Of a stretch of 64,000 nucleotides of DNA, positions 32,740 through 40,490 are shown piece by piece; position 1 is the first letter of the stretch, and every line of letters begins with the position of its first letter. The position numbers and the translations under genes are program-made. Source of the stretch: Nesterenkonia lacusekhoensis (lineage in GTDB: Bacteria; Actinomycetota; Actinomycetes; Actinomycetales; Micrococcaceae); contig NZ_JAGINX010000001.1 in NCBI RefSeq assembly GCF_017876395.1, positions 1,984,001-2,048,000 on the forward strand, written 5' to 3'. The notes below the pieces were generated by a model that did not search any database, had not been told where the DNA came from, and saw nothing but the letters and a program-made list of their open reading frames with translations.

Positions 32740-32904
32740 GCTCTGGCCCCTTCTGTCGATGCGCCTGATCCGCTGGTCTCTCCGCCCTCCACGCTAGAGA
32801 GCGCGGACCGGACCGCAGCCGGAGACGCCCGGTTCTGTGGAGGACCGGGCGCGGCGTCGTGACTCAGCCCAGGGGTGTGGAGGAAACGTGACAAAATGAG
32901 CCGC

Positions 32905-34341
32905 ATGGCCAACTCCACTGCTCTCTCTGCTGACCAGGACCGCGTCTCCCTCGCCGCGGCCGAGCCCACGATCGCCCTCGGCGCGCTGGACGGGCGCTAC
33001 CGCAGCGCCGTCGCGCCTCTGGTGGACCACCTCTCCGAAGCCGCGCTGAACCGCAACCGCATCCACGTGGAGGTCGAGTGGTTCATCCATCTCTGCCGCG
33101 AGCAGGTGCTGCCCGGGCTGCCGGAGCTGAGCTCGGATCAGATCGATGGGCTGCGCGGGATCGTCACCAGCTTCGGCTCCGAGGAGATCGCCGAGCTCGG
33201 CATGATCGAGGCTGAGACTGTCCACGATGTGAAGGCTGTGGAGTACTTCATCGCCCGTCGTCTGGACGGCCTGGGGCTGGGCGAGCTGACCCCGCTGGTG
33301 CACTTCGCCTGCACCTCCGAAGACATCAACAACCTCTCCTACGCCGTGGGCATCCGCGACGCCGTCGAGCAGGTCTGGCTGCCCGCCGCCCGGCAGGCGC
33401 TCGACGGGCTCTCCAGCCTCGCCGAGCAGGCCGCCGAGGTGCCGATGCTCTCGCGCACCCACGGCCAGCCCGCCACTCCCTCCACGCTGGGCAAGGAGAT
33501 CGCCGTGTTCGTCCACCGGCTGGGCCGCCAGGTCCGCCGGATCGAACAGCAGGAATACCTGGGCAAGATCAACGGCGCCACCGGCACCTACGCAGCACAC
33601 CTGGCGGCCGCTCCCGAGGCCGACTGGCCCGGCATCGCCCAGCGGTTCGTGGAGACGCTGGGACTGACCTTCAACCCGCTGACCACCCAGATCGAGTCCC
33701 ACGACTTCCAGGCCGAGCTCTACGCGGACATCGCCCGGTTCAACCGGATCCTGCACGGACTGTGCGTGGACATCTGGTCCTACATCTCCATCGGCTTCTT
33801 CAAGCAGATCCCCGTGGCTGGCGCCACCGGCTCCTCGACGATGCCGCATAAGGTCAACCCGATCCGGTTCGAGAACGCTGAGGCCAACCTGGAGATCTCC
33901 AACGCTCTGCTGGATGCCCTGGGCTCGACCCTGGTGGAGTCCCGCTGGCAGCGCGACCTCACCGACTCCTCCGGCCAGCGCAACATCGGCACCGGGCTCG
34001 GTCATTCGGTGCTGGCGCTGTCCAATGTGACCAAGGGCCTCAAGCAGCTGGATGTGGCCGATGAGGTCATCGCCGCAGATCTGGACTCCAACTGGGAGGT
34101 CCTCGGCGAGGCCATCCAGACCGTCATGCGTGCCGAGTCCATCGCCGGCGTCGAAGGTTTGGAGAACCCCTACGAGCGGCTCAAGGAGCTGACCCGCGGC
34201 CGCCGTGTGGACGCTGAGAAGCTCAAGGAGTTCGTCTCCGGGCTGGGTCTCTCCGCCGAGGCCGAGGAGCGGCTGAAGCACCTGACCCCGGATCAGTACA
34301 CCGGGCTGGCGGCGTCGCTGGCCAAGCAGTTCAGCCGCTGA
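32905..34341 (+). CDS. purB: Adenylosuccinate lyase
   Basis: 478 residues from the ATG at 32905 (MANSTALSAD; 32896 also in frame). Fumarase/aspartase superfamily: TSEDINNLSYAVGIRD, MLSRTHGQPATPSTLGKE with catalytic His, and signature loop GSSTMPHKVNPIRFENAE. The length and SRTHGQPATPST wording match the E. coli-type PurB branch. Cleaves SAICAR and adenylosuccinate in purine synthesis. CAAAAT lies seven bases upstream of the start, so it may be leaderless. It ends at a long hairpin shared with the convergent gene. Confidence 0.95.
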   Translation: MANSTALSADQDRVSLAAAEPTIALGALDGRYRSAVAPLVDHLSEAALNRNRIHVEVEWFIHLCREQVLPGLPELSSDQIDGLRGIVTSFGSEEIAELGMIEAETVHDVKAVEYFIARRLDGLGLGELTPLVHFACTSEDINNLSYAVGIRDAVEQVWLPAARQALDGLSSLAEQAAEVPMLSRTHGQPATPSTLGKEIAVFVHRLGRQVRRIEQQEYLGKINGATGTYAAHLAAAPEADWPGIAQRFVETLGLTFNPLTTQIESHDFQAELYADIARFNRILHGLCVDIWSYISIGFFKQIPVAGATGSSTMPHKVNPIRFENAEANLEISNALLDALGSTLVESRWQRDLTDSSGQRNIGTGLGHSVLALSNVTKGLKQLDVADEVIAADLDSNWEVLGEAIQTVMRAESIAGVEGLENPYERLKELTRGRRVDAEKLKEFVSGLGLSAEAEERLKHLTPDQYTGLAASLAKQFSR

Positions 34342-34356
34342 GGCTCAGCCCTTCAG

Positions 34357-34430
34357 GCGATTCGAGCGGGGTTTCAGCCCTTTTGGAGGCTCCAGACGGC
34401 TCATAAGGGCCTAAACCCCGCTCGAATCGC
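34357..34430. terminator. Long perfect inverted repeat, bidirectional terminator candidate
   Basis: GCGATTCGAGCGGGGTTT (34357-34374) is the exact reverse complement of 34413-34430. A second inner stem GCCCTT/AAGGGC (34377-34382 and 34405-34410) extends the hairpin. It lies between convergent purB and the Pr6Pr gene, and the right arm encodes the last residues and stop codon of the latter. Confidence 0.6.
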
Positions 34431-35121
34431 AGGTCCCACGCCGGGACAGCAACCGGTCGAGGCCCCAGAGCAGCAGTCCGATCAGCACGTACGCCGCGAT
34501 GATCCAGACCAGGTAGACCCCGACGCCGGCATAGCCCATCCGCGGCACGTCGAGGATCTCGTAGGGGTACCAGTCCAGCGCCGGGCCGCGTGCCAGAGTC
34601 GCGCCCAGCCAGGCCATCGGGACCAGCAACGAGAGCAGCATCGCCCGGCCGCCGATCCGTCCGTGCGGACCGATGACCACCCACACCAGAGGGACCAGCA
34701 CCGGCACAATCAGGTGCAGCACGGTGTCATTGAAGAACTGGGCGCCGCGCAGCACGTCATCGCCGCGCAGCAGCAGGTTGAACACCCCGCCGGTGATGAT
34801 CACGCACACCACTGCGGCCAGGCGCAGGGCGTGGAACGCGGCTGAGCGGATCTGCGGCCGCCACGCCAGCACCGCCGACGTCGCCGCAGCCAGCAGCCCG
34901 GAGACGAAGGTGAAGTAGGCCAGCTGGTTGAGCATATGGTCCCACCCGGCCGAGAATCCCCCGGCGAATCCGGCGCCCGTGGGGAGATCGGTGCCCCGTG
35001 TCCACCCGAGGTAGAGCGAGCTGGTCAGCCCGGCCGCACAGAGCAGCGCCACCGCGGCGTGGACCAGACGGACCGGCGTCGTGCTCTGCGAGGGTTTCGG
35101 TGTGGTCTCAGCGGTGCTCAC
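34411..35121 (-). CDS. Pr6Pr family membrane protein (paralogue 1)
   Basis: 236 residues from the GTG at 35121, six bases after a CAGAAT -10. Six hydrophobic spans with the family motifs MLNQLAYFTFVSGLLAA, FHALRLAAVVCVI, FFNDTVLHLIVPVLVPLVWVVIGPHGRI and DWYPYEILDVPRMGY. Function unknown; relatives in actinobacteria are called Pr6Pr, distantly FAR-17a/AIG1-like. A paralogue sits at 35797-36546. Confidence 0.8.
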   Translation of the reverse strand: MSTAETTPKPSQSTTPVRLVHAAVALLCAAGLTSSLYLGWTRGTDLPTGAGFAGGFSAGWDHMLNQLAYFTFVSGLLAAATSAVLAWRPQIRSAAFHALRLAAVVCVIITGGVFNLLLRGDDVLRGAQFFNDTVLHLIVPVLVPLVWVVIGPHGRIGGRAMLLSLLVPMAWLGATLARGPALDWYPYEILDVPRMGYAGVGVYLVWIIAAYVLIGLLLWGLDRLLSRRGTCDSSGV

Positions 35122-35127
35122 GTGGAG

Positions 35128-35133
35128 ATTCTG
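35128..35133 (-). promoter_or_regulatory. -10 element CAGAAT, leaderless GTG start of Pr6Pr paralogue 1
   Basis: CAGAAT, six bases, then the GTG at 35121. Confidence 0.45.
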
Positions 35134-35158
35134 CCACGGGCACTTCTGCGAGACTGCG

Positions 35159-35656
35159 CTACCCGCCGAAGCCGAGGATCTCGACGCCGGCCGAGGTGGC
35201 GTAGGCGGCCACCACGCACCAGAGCACTGTGCCGGCGCTGACCCAGAGGAACGACGAGGTGGCACGCACACCCAGGCCCACAGCGACCACGGCCGAGACC
35301 TGGGTGCCCAATCCCACCGGGCCCACCAGAGCCAACAGCGGGAGCCCTCCGCGGTCCATGACCTTCTCGATCCGAGCCCGTCGCTTCAGCGCTTTGGCTC
35401 GGCGGTGTGCCTCCGCCTCCACGTCGAGCTGCCGACGGCGGCGCTCTCGGCGACGGGAGAACCAGCTGCGCATCGCCTCGCCGAAGTACGCGGCGATGCC
35501 CACGGTCAGCAGGTTGCCGATGATCGCGGCCAGCAGCACCGGCGCTGCAGGAAGGCCCGCGATCAGGCCGGCGGGGATGACGATGGGAGCCTCCAGCCAA
35601 GGAGTCGCTCCGCCCAGGAAGATCCCCAGGATCCCCCACCACTCTGCAGCGCTCAT
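35159..35656 (-). CDS. Small multidrug export-like (COG2426 type) membrane protein
   Basis: 165 residues from the ATG at 35656, preceded by GAGGAG. N-terminal spans LGIFLGGATPWLEAPIVIPAGLIAGLPAAPVLLAAIIGNLLTVGIAAYFGE, a very basic cytosolic loop (SRRRERRRRQLD...RRAKALKRRARIEK), then DRGGLPLLALVGPVGLGTQVSAVVAVGLG and a last span. The P-GLGT...AVALG layout matches the putative small multidrug export family. Transport function is not demonstrated for most members. It sits between the two Pr6Pr genes. Confidence 0.75.
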   Translation of the reverse strand: MSAAEWWGILGIFLGGATPWLEAPIVIPAGLIAGLPAAPVLLAAIIGNLLTVGIAAYFGEAMRSWFSRRRERRRRQLDVEAEAHRRAKALKRRARIEKVMDRGGLPLLALVGPVGLGTQVSAVVAVGLGVRATSSFLWVSAGTVLWCVVAAYATSAGVEILGFGG

Positions 35657-35717
35657 CGCACACTCCTCACCCACGGCACTGACGACGGCGGACGGGCACT
35701 CTGCAGAGGGCCCAGAA

Positions 35718-35736
35718 ACTATACCAATCGTACAGT
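35718..35736. promoter_or_regulatory. Promoter -10 TATAGT inside an imperfect palindrome
   Basis: The 19-bp segment ACTATACCAATCGTACAGT is an imperfect palindrome (ACT-x-TAC ... GTA-x-AGT) that overlaps a TATAGT -10 (35723-35718, reverse strand), about 60 bp before the gene start at 35656. It resembles a GntR/TetR-type operator; no regulator is adjacent. Confidence 0.4.
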
Positions 35737-35796
35737 TAAGTCAGCCTGAGGGCGATCCGGAGTCGGCCTCGGCAAGGGCGGGGGCCGGCGTCGGAC

Positions 35797-36546
35797 TCAG
35801 GTGGTCTCTCCGGGCCGGATCTCCAGGCGGCCCACATAGCGGTACATCATGCGGTCCACCTTCCAGATGATCCAGGCCACAGCAAGGAAGACCGCCAACA
35901 CACCTGCGGCCACACCGAGCACGGCCGGGTAGCCCAGGCGGGGCACGTCGAGGATCGAGTACGGGTACCAGTCCAGGCCGGGGCCCCGCACCAGAGTCAT
36001 GATGAACCAAAGGGTCGGCGGCACCGGCGAGAGCAGCACGACAGTGCCGGTGATCCGACCGTGGGGCCCGCCCATCAGCCACACCAGCGGGACCAGCACC
36101 GGCAGCATCAGATGGTAGATCGAATCATTGACCAGCTTGACCCCGTCCAGCAGGTCCGGAGTGCGCAGCAGCAGATTCCAGAGGAAGCCGCTGAGGATCA
36201 TGCAGACGATGCCGGAGAGCCGCAGTGCATGGAAAGCGGTCCCCCACCGGGTGCCACAGCCGATATGGGGGCGCAGCATCAGCGCCAGAGAGGTGGCGAA
36301 GACCATCGCGGCGGAGATGAACGTGAAGTGCACCGGCTGGTTGAGGATATGCATCCATCCGGCGGGGATCCCGCCTTCGAAGGTGGCGCCGGTGGGGATG
36401 CCGGTGGGGTGGTGCCACCCGATCCAGAACGACGTCACCAGCCCGACGCCGGTCACTGCCGCCAGAACTCCGTGGACAGCACGGCCAGCAGGCGGCGCCG
36501 GTTCGACGCGTCGGCGCACCTCTTCGCTGTGCGGCTCGTCCCCCAT
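35797..36546 (-). CDS. Pr6Pr family membrane protein (paralogue 2)
   Basis: 249 residues, about six spans. The same motif order as 34411-35121: SFWIGWHHPTGIPTGATFEGG, ILNQPVHFTFISAAM, FHALRLSGIVCMI, LVNDSIYHLMLPVLVPLVWLMGGPHGRI, DWYPYSILDVPRLGYP. The shared loop text shows a duplication, now separated by the small-multidrug-export-like gene. Function unknown. Confidence 0.8.
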   Translation of the reverse strand: MGDEPHSEEVRRRVEPAPPAGRAVHGVLAAVTGVGLVTSFWIGWHHPTGIPTGATFEGGIPAGWMHILNQPVHFTFISAAMVFATSLALMLRPHIGCGTRWGTAFHALRLSGIVCMILSGFLWNLLLRTPDLLDGVKLVNDSIYHLMLPVLVPLVWLMGGPHGRITGTVVLLSPVPPTLWFIMTLVRGPGLDWYPYSILDVPRLGYPAVLGVAAGVLAVFLAVAWIIWKVDRMMYRYVGRLEIRPGETT

Positions 36547-36607
36547 ATGAGCCCCTTTCCTTCTCCCCGGAGCATAGCGGAATGCTCACACTGCTGTCCT
36601 GATCTCG

Positions 36608-36613
36608 TACACT
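36608..36613 (+). promoter_or_regulatory. -10 element TACACT for the erm leader transcript
   Basis: TACACT, seven bases, then the ATG of the leader-peptide ORF at 36621. The transcript would begin at the leader peptide itself. Confidence 0.5.
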
Positions 36614-36620
36614 GAGCGTC

Positions 36621-36689
36621 ATGGGCATTCATGCAATCTTTCAGCAGGTCGCGCGTCCTTGGACGGACGCCGCGGCGCCGCACTGCTGA
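36621..36689 (+). CDS. Leader peptide ORF upstream of the erm-type gene, 22 residues
   Basis: ATG at 36621, stop at 36687-36689. The peptide begins MGIHAIFQQV, which resembles the stalling leader peptides of inducible erm genes (ermC leader starts MGIFSIFVI). It lies 218 bases before the methyltransferase start, in a region that can fold into several hairpins. A role in macrolide-sensing attenuation is inferred from position, length and the MGI-x-x-IF resemblance. Confidence 0.5.
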   Translation: MGIHAIFQQVARPWTDAAAPHC

Positions 36690-36906
36690 TCTCTCTTCCG
36701 CGATCCGCCGGAGCACTCGCCGTCTGATCTGCCGCTGAGGCCTCTCAGCGCCGTCAGTCGAGCTCTTCTGAGGCTCCCGCTGCTCTGGGGCACCCACACC
36801 TGGGGTGCTCGCCTGCCCGTGCGTCGCCGCACCAGCTCACCGAACAGCTGGGCGGCACCTCTGATCGTGCCTGCCCGGGGACATCTTCAGCATTCCGGGA
36901 GAACCG
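36690..36906 (+). promoter_or_regulatory. Structured 5' leader (attenuator candidate) of the erm-type gene
   Basis: No gene is supported between the leader ORF and the methyltransferase. The stretch holds at least three stable inverted repeats: CGCTGAG/CTCAGCG (36733-36739 with 36744-36750), GCACCC/GGGTGC (36790-36795 with 36803-36808) and CCAGCT/AGCTGG (36832-36837 with 36846-36851). This is the expected layout of ribosome-mediated control, but pairing alternatives were not computed. Confidence 0.45.
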
Positions 36907-37719
36907 ATGCGCACCTATACCGACGGCCGTCATGAGCACGGCCAGAACTTCCTCCGCGACCAACAGACCATCCGCCGGATGACCGATCTGGCCGCCCGAA
37001 CTGAGGGACCGATCCTCGAGGTCGGCCCGGGCCGCGGCGCCCTGACCTTCCCTCTGGAAGAGCTGGGGCGACCCATGACCGCTGTGGAGATCGATCAACG
37101 ACTCGCTCAGCGTCTCAGCCGACACTGCGGGGGCGAAACGTCAATCATCCATGGAGACTTCCTGCGTCACCGGCTCCCCGAGACGCCGCATACCGTGGTC
37201 GGCAACCTCCCCTTCCACCTGACCACAGCGATCCTTCGCAGACTGCTCCACCACCCCCACTGGGAGCAGGCCGTCCTGATCACACAGTGGGAGGTCGCTC
37301 GGCGTCGTGCAGGAGTGGGCGGGTCCTCGATGATGACGGCTCAATGGGCTCCTTATTACTCGTTCGAACTGCAGGGCCGAGTTCCCGCGCAGGCCTACTC
37401 CCCAGCCCCAGCGGTGGACGGCGGCATCCTCACAGTCACCCGCCGGCGCGATCCCCTGCTGCCGTGGAAGCATCGCAGCGCCTACGCGGGATTCGTCCAC
37501 CGGCTGTTCACCGGACCCGGACGAGGAATCGGCCAGATTCTCCAGCGGACACACGGTCTGACCCGTGTTCAGGCGGGCAGAAGGCTTGGCGAGGCCAGCA
37601 TCCAAGCCTCGGCCCTGCCCAAGCACCTCACCGCTGAACAGTGGGTCAGACTCTTTCAACGGTGCGGAGCCGACGCCCGCCCCGCCCGCAGTCCGAAAGG
37701 CCTCAGCCGAGGAAGATGA
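36907..37719 (+). CDS. erm: 23S rRNA adenine N-6-methyltransferase, Erm family
   Basis: 270 residues. Rossmann methyltransferase: HGQNFLRDQQTIRRM N-terminus, SAM motif I ILEVGPGRGALTFPL, acidic motif II AVEIDQRL, motif IV VVGNLPFHLTTAILRRLL (N-L-P-F), and a C-terminal segment FTGPGRGIGQILQRTHGL typical of actinobacterial Erm rather than KsgA. Dimethylation of A2058 would give macrolide-lincosamide-streptogramin B resistance. Weak GGGAGAAC site before the ATG. The 3' end overlaps the convergent YdcF gene by 17 bp. A housekeeping KsgA is less likely because of the motif IV and C-terminal wording and the regulatory leader. Confidence 0.85.
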   Translation: MRTYTDGRHEHGQNFLRDQQTIRRMTDLAARTEGPILEVGPGRGALTFPLEELGRPMTAVEIDQRLAQRLSRHCGGETSIIHGDFLRHRLPETPHTVVGNLPFHLTTAILRRLLHHPHWEQAVLITQWEVARRRAGVGGSSMMTAQWAPYYSFELQGRVPAQAYSPAPAVDGGILTVTRRRDPLLPWKHRSAYAGFVHRLFTGPGRGIGQILQRTHGLTRVQAGRRLGEASIQASALPKHLTAEQWVRLFQRCGADARPARSPKGLSRGR

Positions 37720-38725
37720 CGAAGAAGTAGACGGCCAGCGCGATGAAGGGGGCGAAGAGCAGCGCGTGCAGGAACACGTGGCCCCGCAGAATGGCCGCGA
37801 ACTCCCGCAGGAACGCGCTGGGCACGTAGTAGCCGGCTGTGCGGGCCCCGACCACTTCGGCGTCGAGCTTCAGCCGGCGGGCCAGCAGGGCGGCGCGCAG
37901 CACGTGATAGTTGCTGGTGGCCACCAGCAGCGGACCCGGCTGAGCCGCACCGCGCCGGACGGCGTCGTCATAGATCGGCACAGAGAACCGAAGGTTCTGC
38001 TCTGTGTTGGCCGCTCGGGTCTCAGCGATGATGTGGCTGGGGTCCGCACCGTGGTCGATCAGGTACTCGGCCATTCCCTCACCCTCGGAGCGGGATTCGT
38101 CCTCGCCCTGACCACCGGAGGGGATCAGCAGGGGCTTGGGCTCAGGAGTCTGACGGTAGATGTCCAAGGCCCGGTCCAGCCGCGAGGCCAGCAGCGGCGG
38201 CACCCTGCCCTCGATCAGCTGGGATCCCAGCACCACGACGGCGGCGGGCCGGGTCTTATTCCGAGTTCTGCCATAGATCACCGCGTAGGTCAGGAAGATC
38301 AGGAAGACCAGGCCCAGATAGCCCACCCCGAAGAAGATCAGCACTGCCAGCGGCACGGTGACCACGGCCAGGTGCGTGCCCGCGTTGAGCAGGTTGATCA
38401 CTGCCAGCGGAGAGACGAAGATGCCGAGTCCCGCCAGCAGGGAGAGCAGGTTGCCCAGGCTCCTGCCCTCGCGTCGGGCCATGGTGATGCCGTTGACGAT
38501 CAGGAAGACGCCCAGCAGCAGCATGCCGGCCAGCGCCAGGAGGATGGCCTTGGCCAGCAGCCACTGCAGAGCGGGGATCTCCTCCCAGAGCAGGTCCAGT
38601 GTGCCGGCGAGGACCAGCAGGACACCGACGACCAGCGCGACGCCGTTGCGCAGCATGCGCCGGTCCTGACGGCGGAAGACGACGTAGAGGAGCAGGCTGA
38701 GGAGTCCGAGGCCGAGGAGGATCAC
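37703..38725 (-). CDS. YdcF/SanA (DUF218) family membrane protein
   Basis: 340 residues. About four or five N-terminal spans (1-155), then a DUF218 domain: RPAAVVVLGSQLIEGRVPPLLASRLDRAL, LLIPSGGQGEDESRSEGEGMAEYLI, ETRAANTEQNLRFS, LLVATSNYHVLRAALLARRLKL, and a C-terminal helix. Members act in envelope metabolism; the biochemical role is mostly unknown. Start GTG at 38725. Confidence 0.85.
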   Translation of the reverse strand: MILLGLGLLSLLLYVVFRRQDRRMLRNGVALVVGVLLVLAGTLDLLWEEIPALQWLLAKAILLALAGMLLLGVFLIVNGITMARREGRSLGNLLSLLAGLGIFVSPLAVINLLNAGTHLAVVTVPLAVLIFFGVGYLGLVFLIFLTYAVIYGRTRNKTRPAAVVVLGSQLIEGRVPPLLASRLDRALDIYRQTPEPKPLLIPSGGQGEDESRSEGEGMAEYLIDHGADPSHIIAETRAANTEQNLRFSVPIYDDAVRRGAAQPGPLLVATSNYHVLRAALLARRLKLDAEVVGARTAGYYVPSAFLREFAAILRGHVFLHALLFAPFIALAVYFFVIFLG

Positions 38726-38780
38726 AGCTCTCAGCCTGCCCAGAGCCTCCCCACTCTCTCCCCGCTCCCGCGGGAATTGC

Positions 38781-38864
38781 GTACCCGATTCTCGACAATG
38801 GGGTACTCGGCCCCCGCATTCTCAACGACCAGGTACACGATTCCGCCGGTACGCGATTTCTCGA
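38781..38864 (+). promoter_or_regulatory. GTAC-CG-ATT repeats upstream of modA
   Basis: GTACCCGATTCTCGA (38781-38795) recurs as GTACGCGATTTCTCGA (38849-38864), with GTACACGATT between (38833). GTACCC and GGGTAC (38781-38786, 38801-38806) also form an inverted repeat. This fills the 160-bp gap before modA and may bind a regulator; it does not look like the E. coli ModE site. Confidence 0.4.
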
Positions 38865-38873
38865 GCGCAGATC

Positions 38874-38879
38874 TATGCT
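38874..38879 (+). promoter_or_regulatory. -10 element TATGCT, leaderless start of modA
   Basis: TATGCT, seven bases, then the ATG at 38887. Confidence 0.5.
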
Positions 38880-38886
38880 GGAGGTC

Positions 38887-39651
38887 ATGCCGATTCTGAA
38901 GGGCACCGCCCTGGCCCTGACGTGCGCCGGGGCGCTGACGCTGACCTCCTGCGGAACCGACGCCACCGAGGAGCGCATCACGGTCTACGCGGCGGCCAGC
39001 CTGCACGAGGTCTTCGAGGAGATCGGCGATCTCTACACCGAAGAGACCGGCACCGCGGTGGAGTTCAGCTTCGCCGGATCGGCCGATCTGCTGGCCCAGC
39101 TGGAGCAGGGCGCCCCGGCCGACGTGCTGGTCACCGCCGATGAACAGACGATGAGCCGAGCCGCGGAGGACGAGCTGCTGGCCGAGACTCCGCAGGTCTT
39201 CGCCGCCAACACCCTGGCGCTGGCCACCCCGGCAGGCAATCCCGCCGGAATCACCGGCCTGGAGGATCTGGAGCGCGAGGACGTGATCTCCGTGCTCTGT
39301 GCTCCCCAGGTCCCCTGCGGGGCGCTGAGCCGGGAACTGACCGCAGCAGCCGGCGTCGAGCCTGTACCGGCCAGCGAGGAGAATTCGGTCACCGATGTGC
39401 TGGGCAAAGTGCGCTCGGCTGAGGCCGACGCCGGCCTGGTCTACGCCAGCGATGTTCAGGCCGCCGGTGAGGACGTGGAGACCATCGAGATCGACGACGC
39501 CGAGGATCACCTCAACCGCTATCCCGGTGCCGTGCTGGAGTCGGCTGAGGTTCCCGAGGAAGCCGCTGAGTTCCTCGCCTTCCTGGCCATGCCCGAGGCG
39601 ACCGAACTGCTCCACGAGGCTGGTTTCCGGACGGGTGAAGACGGCTGGTGA
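38887..39651 (+). CDS. modA: Molybdate ABC transporter binding lipoprotein
   Basis: 254 residues from the ATG at 38887. Lipobox LTSC with Cys22. ModA pattern: [92 protein letters not shown]. Binds molybdate or tungstate outside the membrane. The stop overlaps the GTG of modB. Confidence 0.92.
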   Translation: MPILKGTALALTCAGALTLTSCGTDATEERITVYAAASLHEVFEEIGDLYTEETGTAVEFSFAGSADLLAQLEQGAPADVLVTADEQTMSRAAEDELLAETPQVFAANTLALATPAGNPAGITGLEDLEREDVISVLCAPQVPCGALSRELTAAAGVEPVPASEENSVTDVLGKVRSAEADAGLVYASDVQAAGEDVETIEIDDAEDHLNRYPGAVLESAEVPEEAAEFLAFLAMPEATELLHEAGFRTGEDGW

Positions 39652-40490
39652 GCTCCGCTGCGACGCCGAACCGCCCGTTGCGCGCACGCAGGCGAGCGAC
39701 TCGCGGTCCACTGACTCCCTCAGGGCTGCCCCGGTGGCTGCTGCTGCCGGCTGGGCTCGGGGCGCTGCTGGTCCTGCTGCCCGTGGCTGCCATGTTCCTG
39801 CAGGTCAGCTGGTCAGATCTGCCTTCGCTGCTGACTTCAGAGTCTGCTGTGGATGCTCTGCTGCTGAGTCTGCGCACTGCGGCTTCCGCCACGGCGCTCT
39901 GCCTACTGCTCGGCGTCCCGTTGGCAGCGGTCCTCGCCCAGGCACGCTTCAGAGGGGTGGGCCTGTTGCGTGGGCTGGTGCTGCTGCCGCTGGTGCTGCC
40001 GCCGGTGGTCGGCGGCATTGCGCTGCTGACCGTCTTCGGCCGGCAAGGTCTGCTGGGCGGTGCCCTGGAGGTGCTGGGCATGCAGATCGCCTACTCCACC
40101 GTGGCCGTGGTGCTGGCTCAGACCTTCGTCTCGCTGCCTTTCCTGGTGGTCACTGTGGAGACGGCGCTGCGCGACCTGGACCGGCAGATGATCGAGGCTG
40201 CCGTGATGGACGGTGCCGGGCGGACCATGGTGCTGCGTGCCGTGGCGCTGCCGCTGATCCTGCCCAGCCTGGTCTCGGGAGTGATCCTCGCCTTCGCCCG
40301 ATCCCTGGGAGAGTTCGGGGCCACCATCGCTTTCGCGGGAAGCCTCCAGGGCGTCACCCGGACACTGCCGCTGGAGATCTATCTGCAGCGGGAGACGGAC
40401 CCGCAGGCGGCCGTGGCACTCTCGCTGCTGCTGGTGCTGGCCGCGCTGCTGGTCATCGGGCTGGCCGGCTCGCGGCGTGGAAGGCCTTGA
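39648..40490 (+). CDS. modB: Molybdate ABC transporter permease
   Basis: 280 residues from a GTG (39648) that overlaps the modA stop. Five or six spans; coupling motif [51 protein letters not shown] is the ModB/CysT signature. The C-terminus runs 38 bp into the convergent aminotransferase gene. No modC follows, which is unusual. Confidence 0.92.
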   Translation: MSSAATPNRPLRARRRATRGPLTPSGLPRWLLLPAGLGALLVLLPVAAMFLQVSWSDLPSLLTSESAVDALLLSLRTAASATALCLLLGVPLAAVLAQARFRGVGLLRGLVLLPLVLPPVVGGIALLTVFGRQGLLGGALEVLGMQIAYSTVAVVLAQTFVSLPFLVVTVETALRDLDRQMIEAAVMDGAGRTMVLRAVALPLILPSLVSGVILAFARSLGEFGATIAFAGSLQGVTRTLPLEIYLQRETDPQAAVALSLLLVLAALLVIGLAGSRRGRP

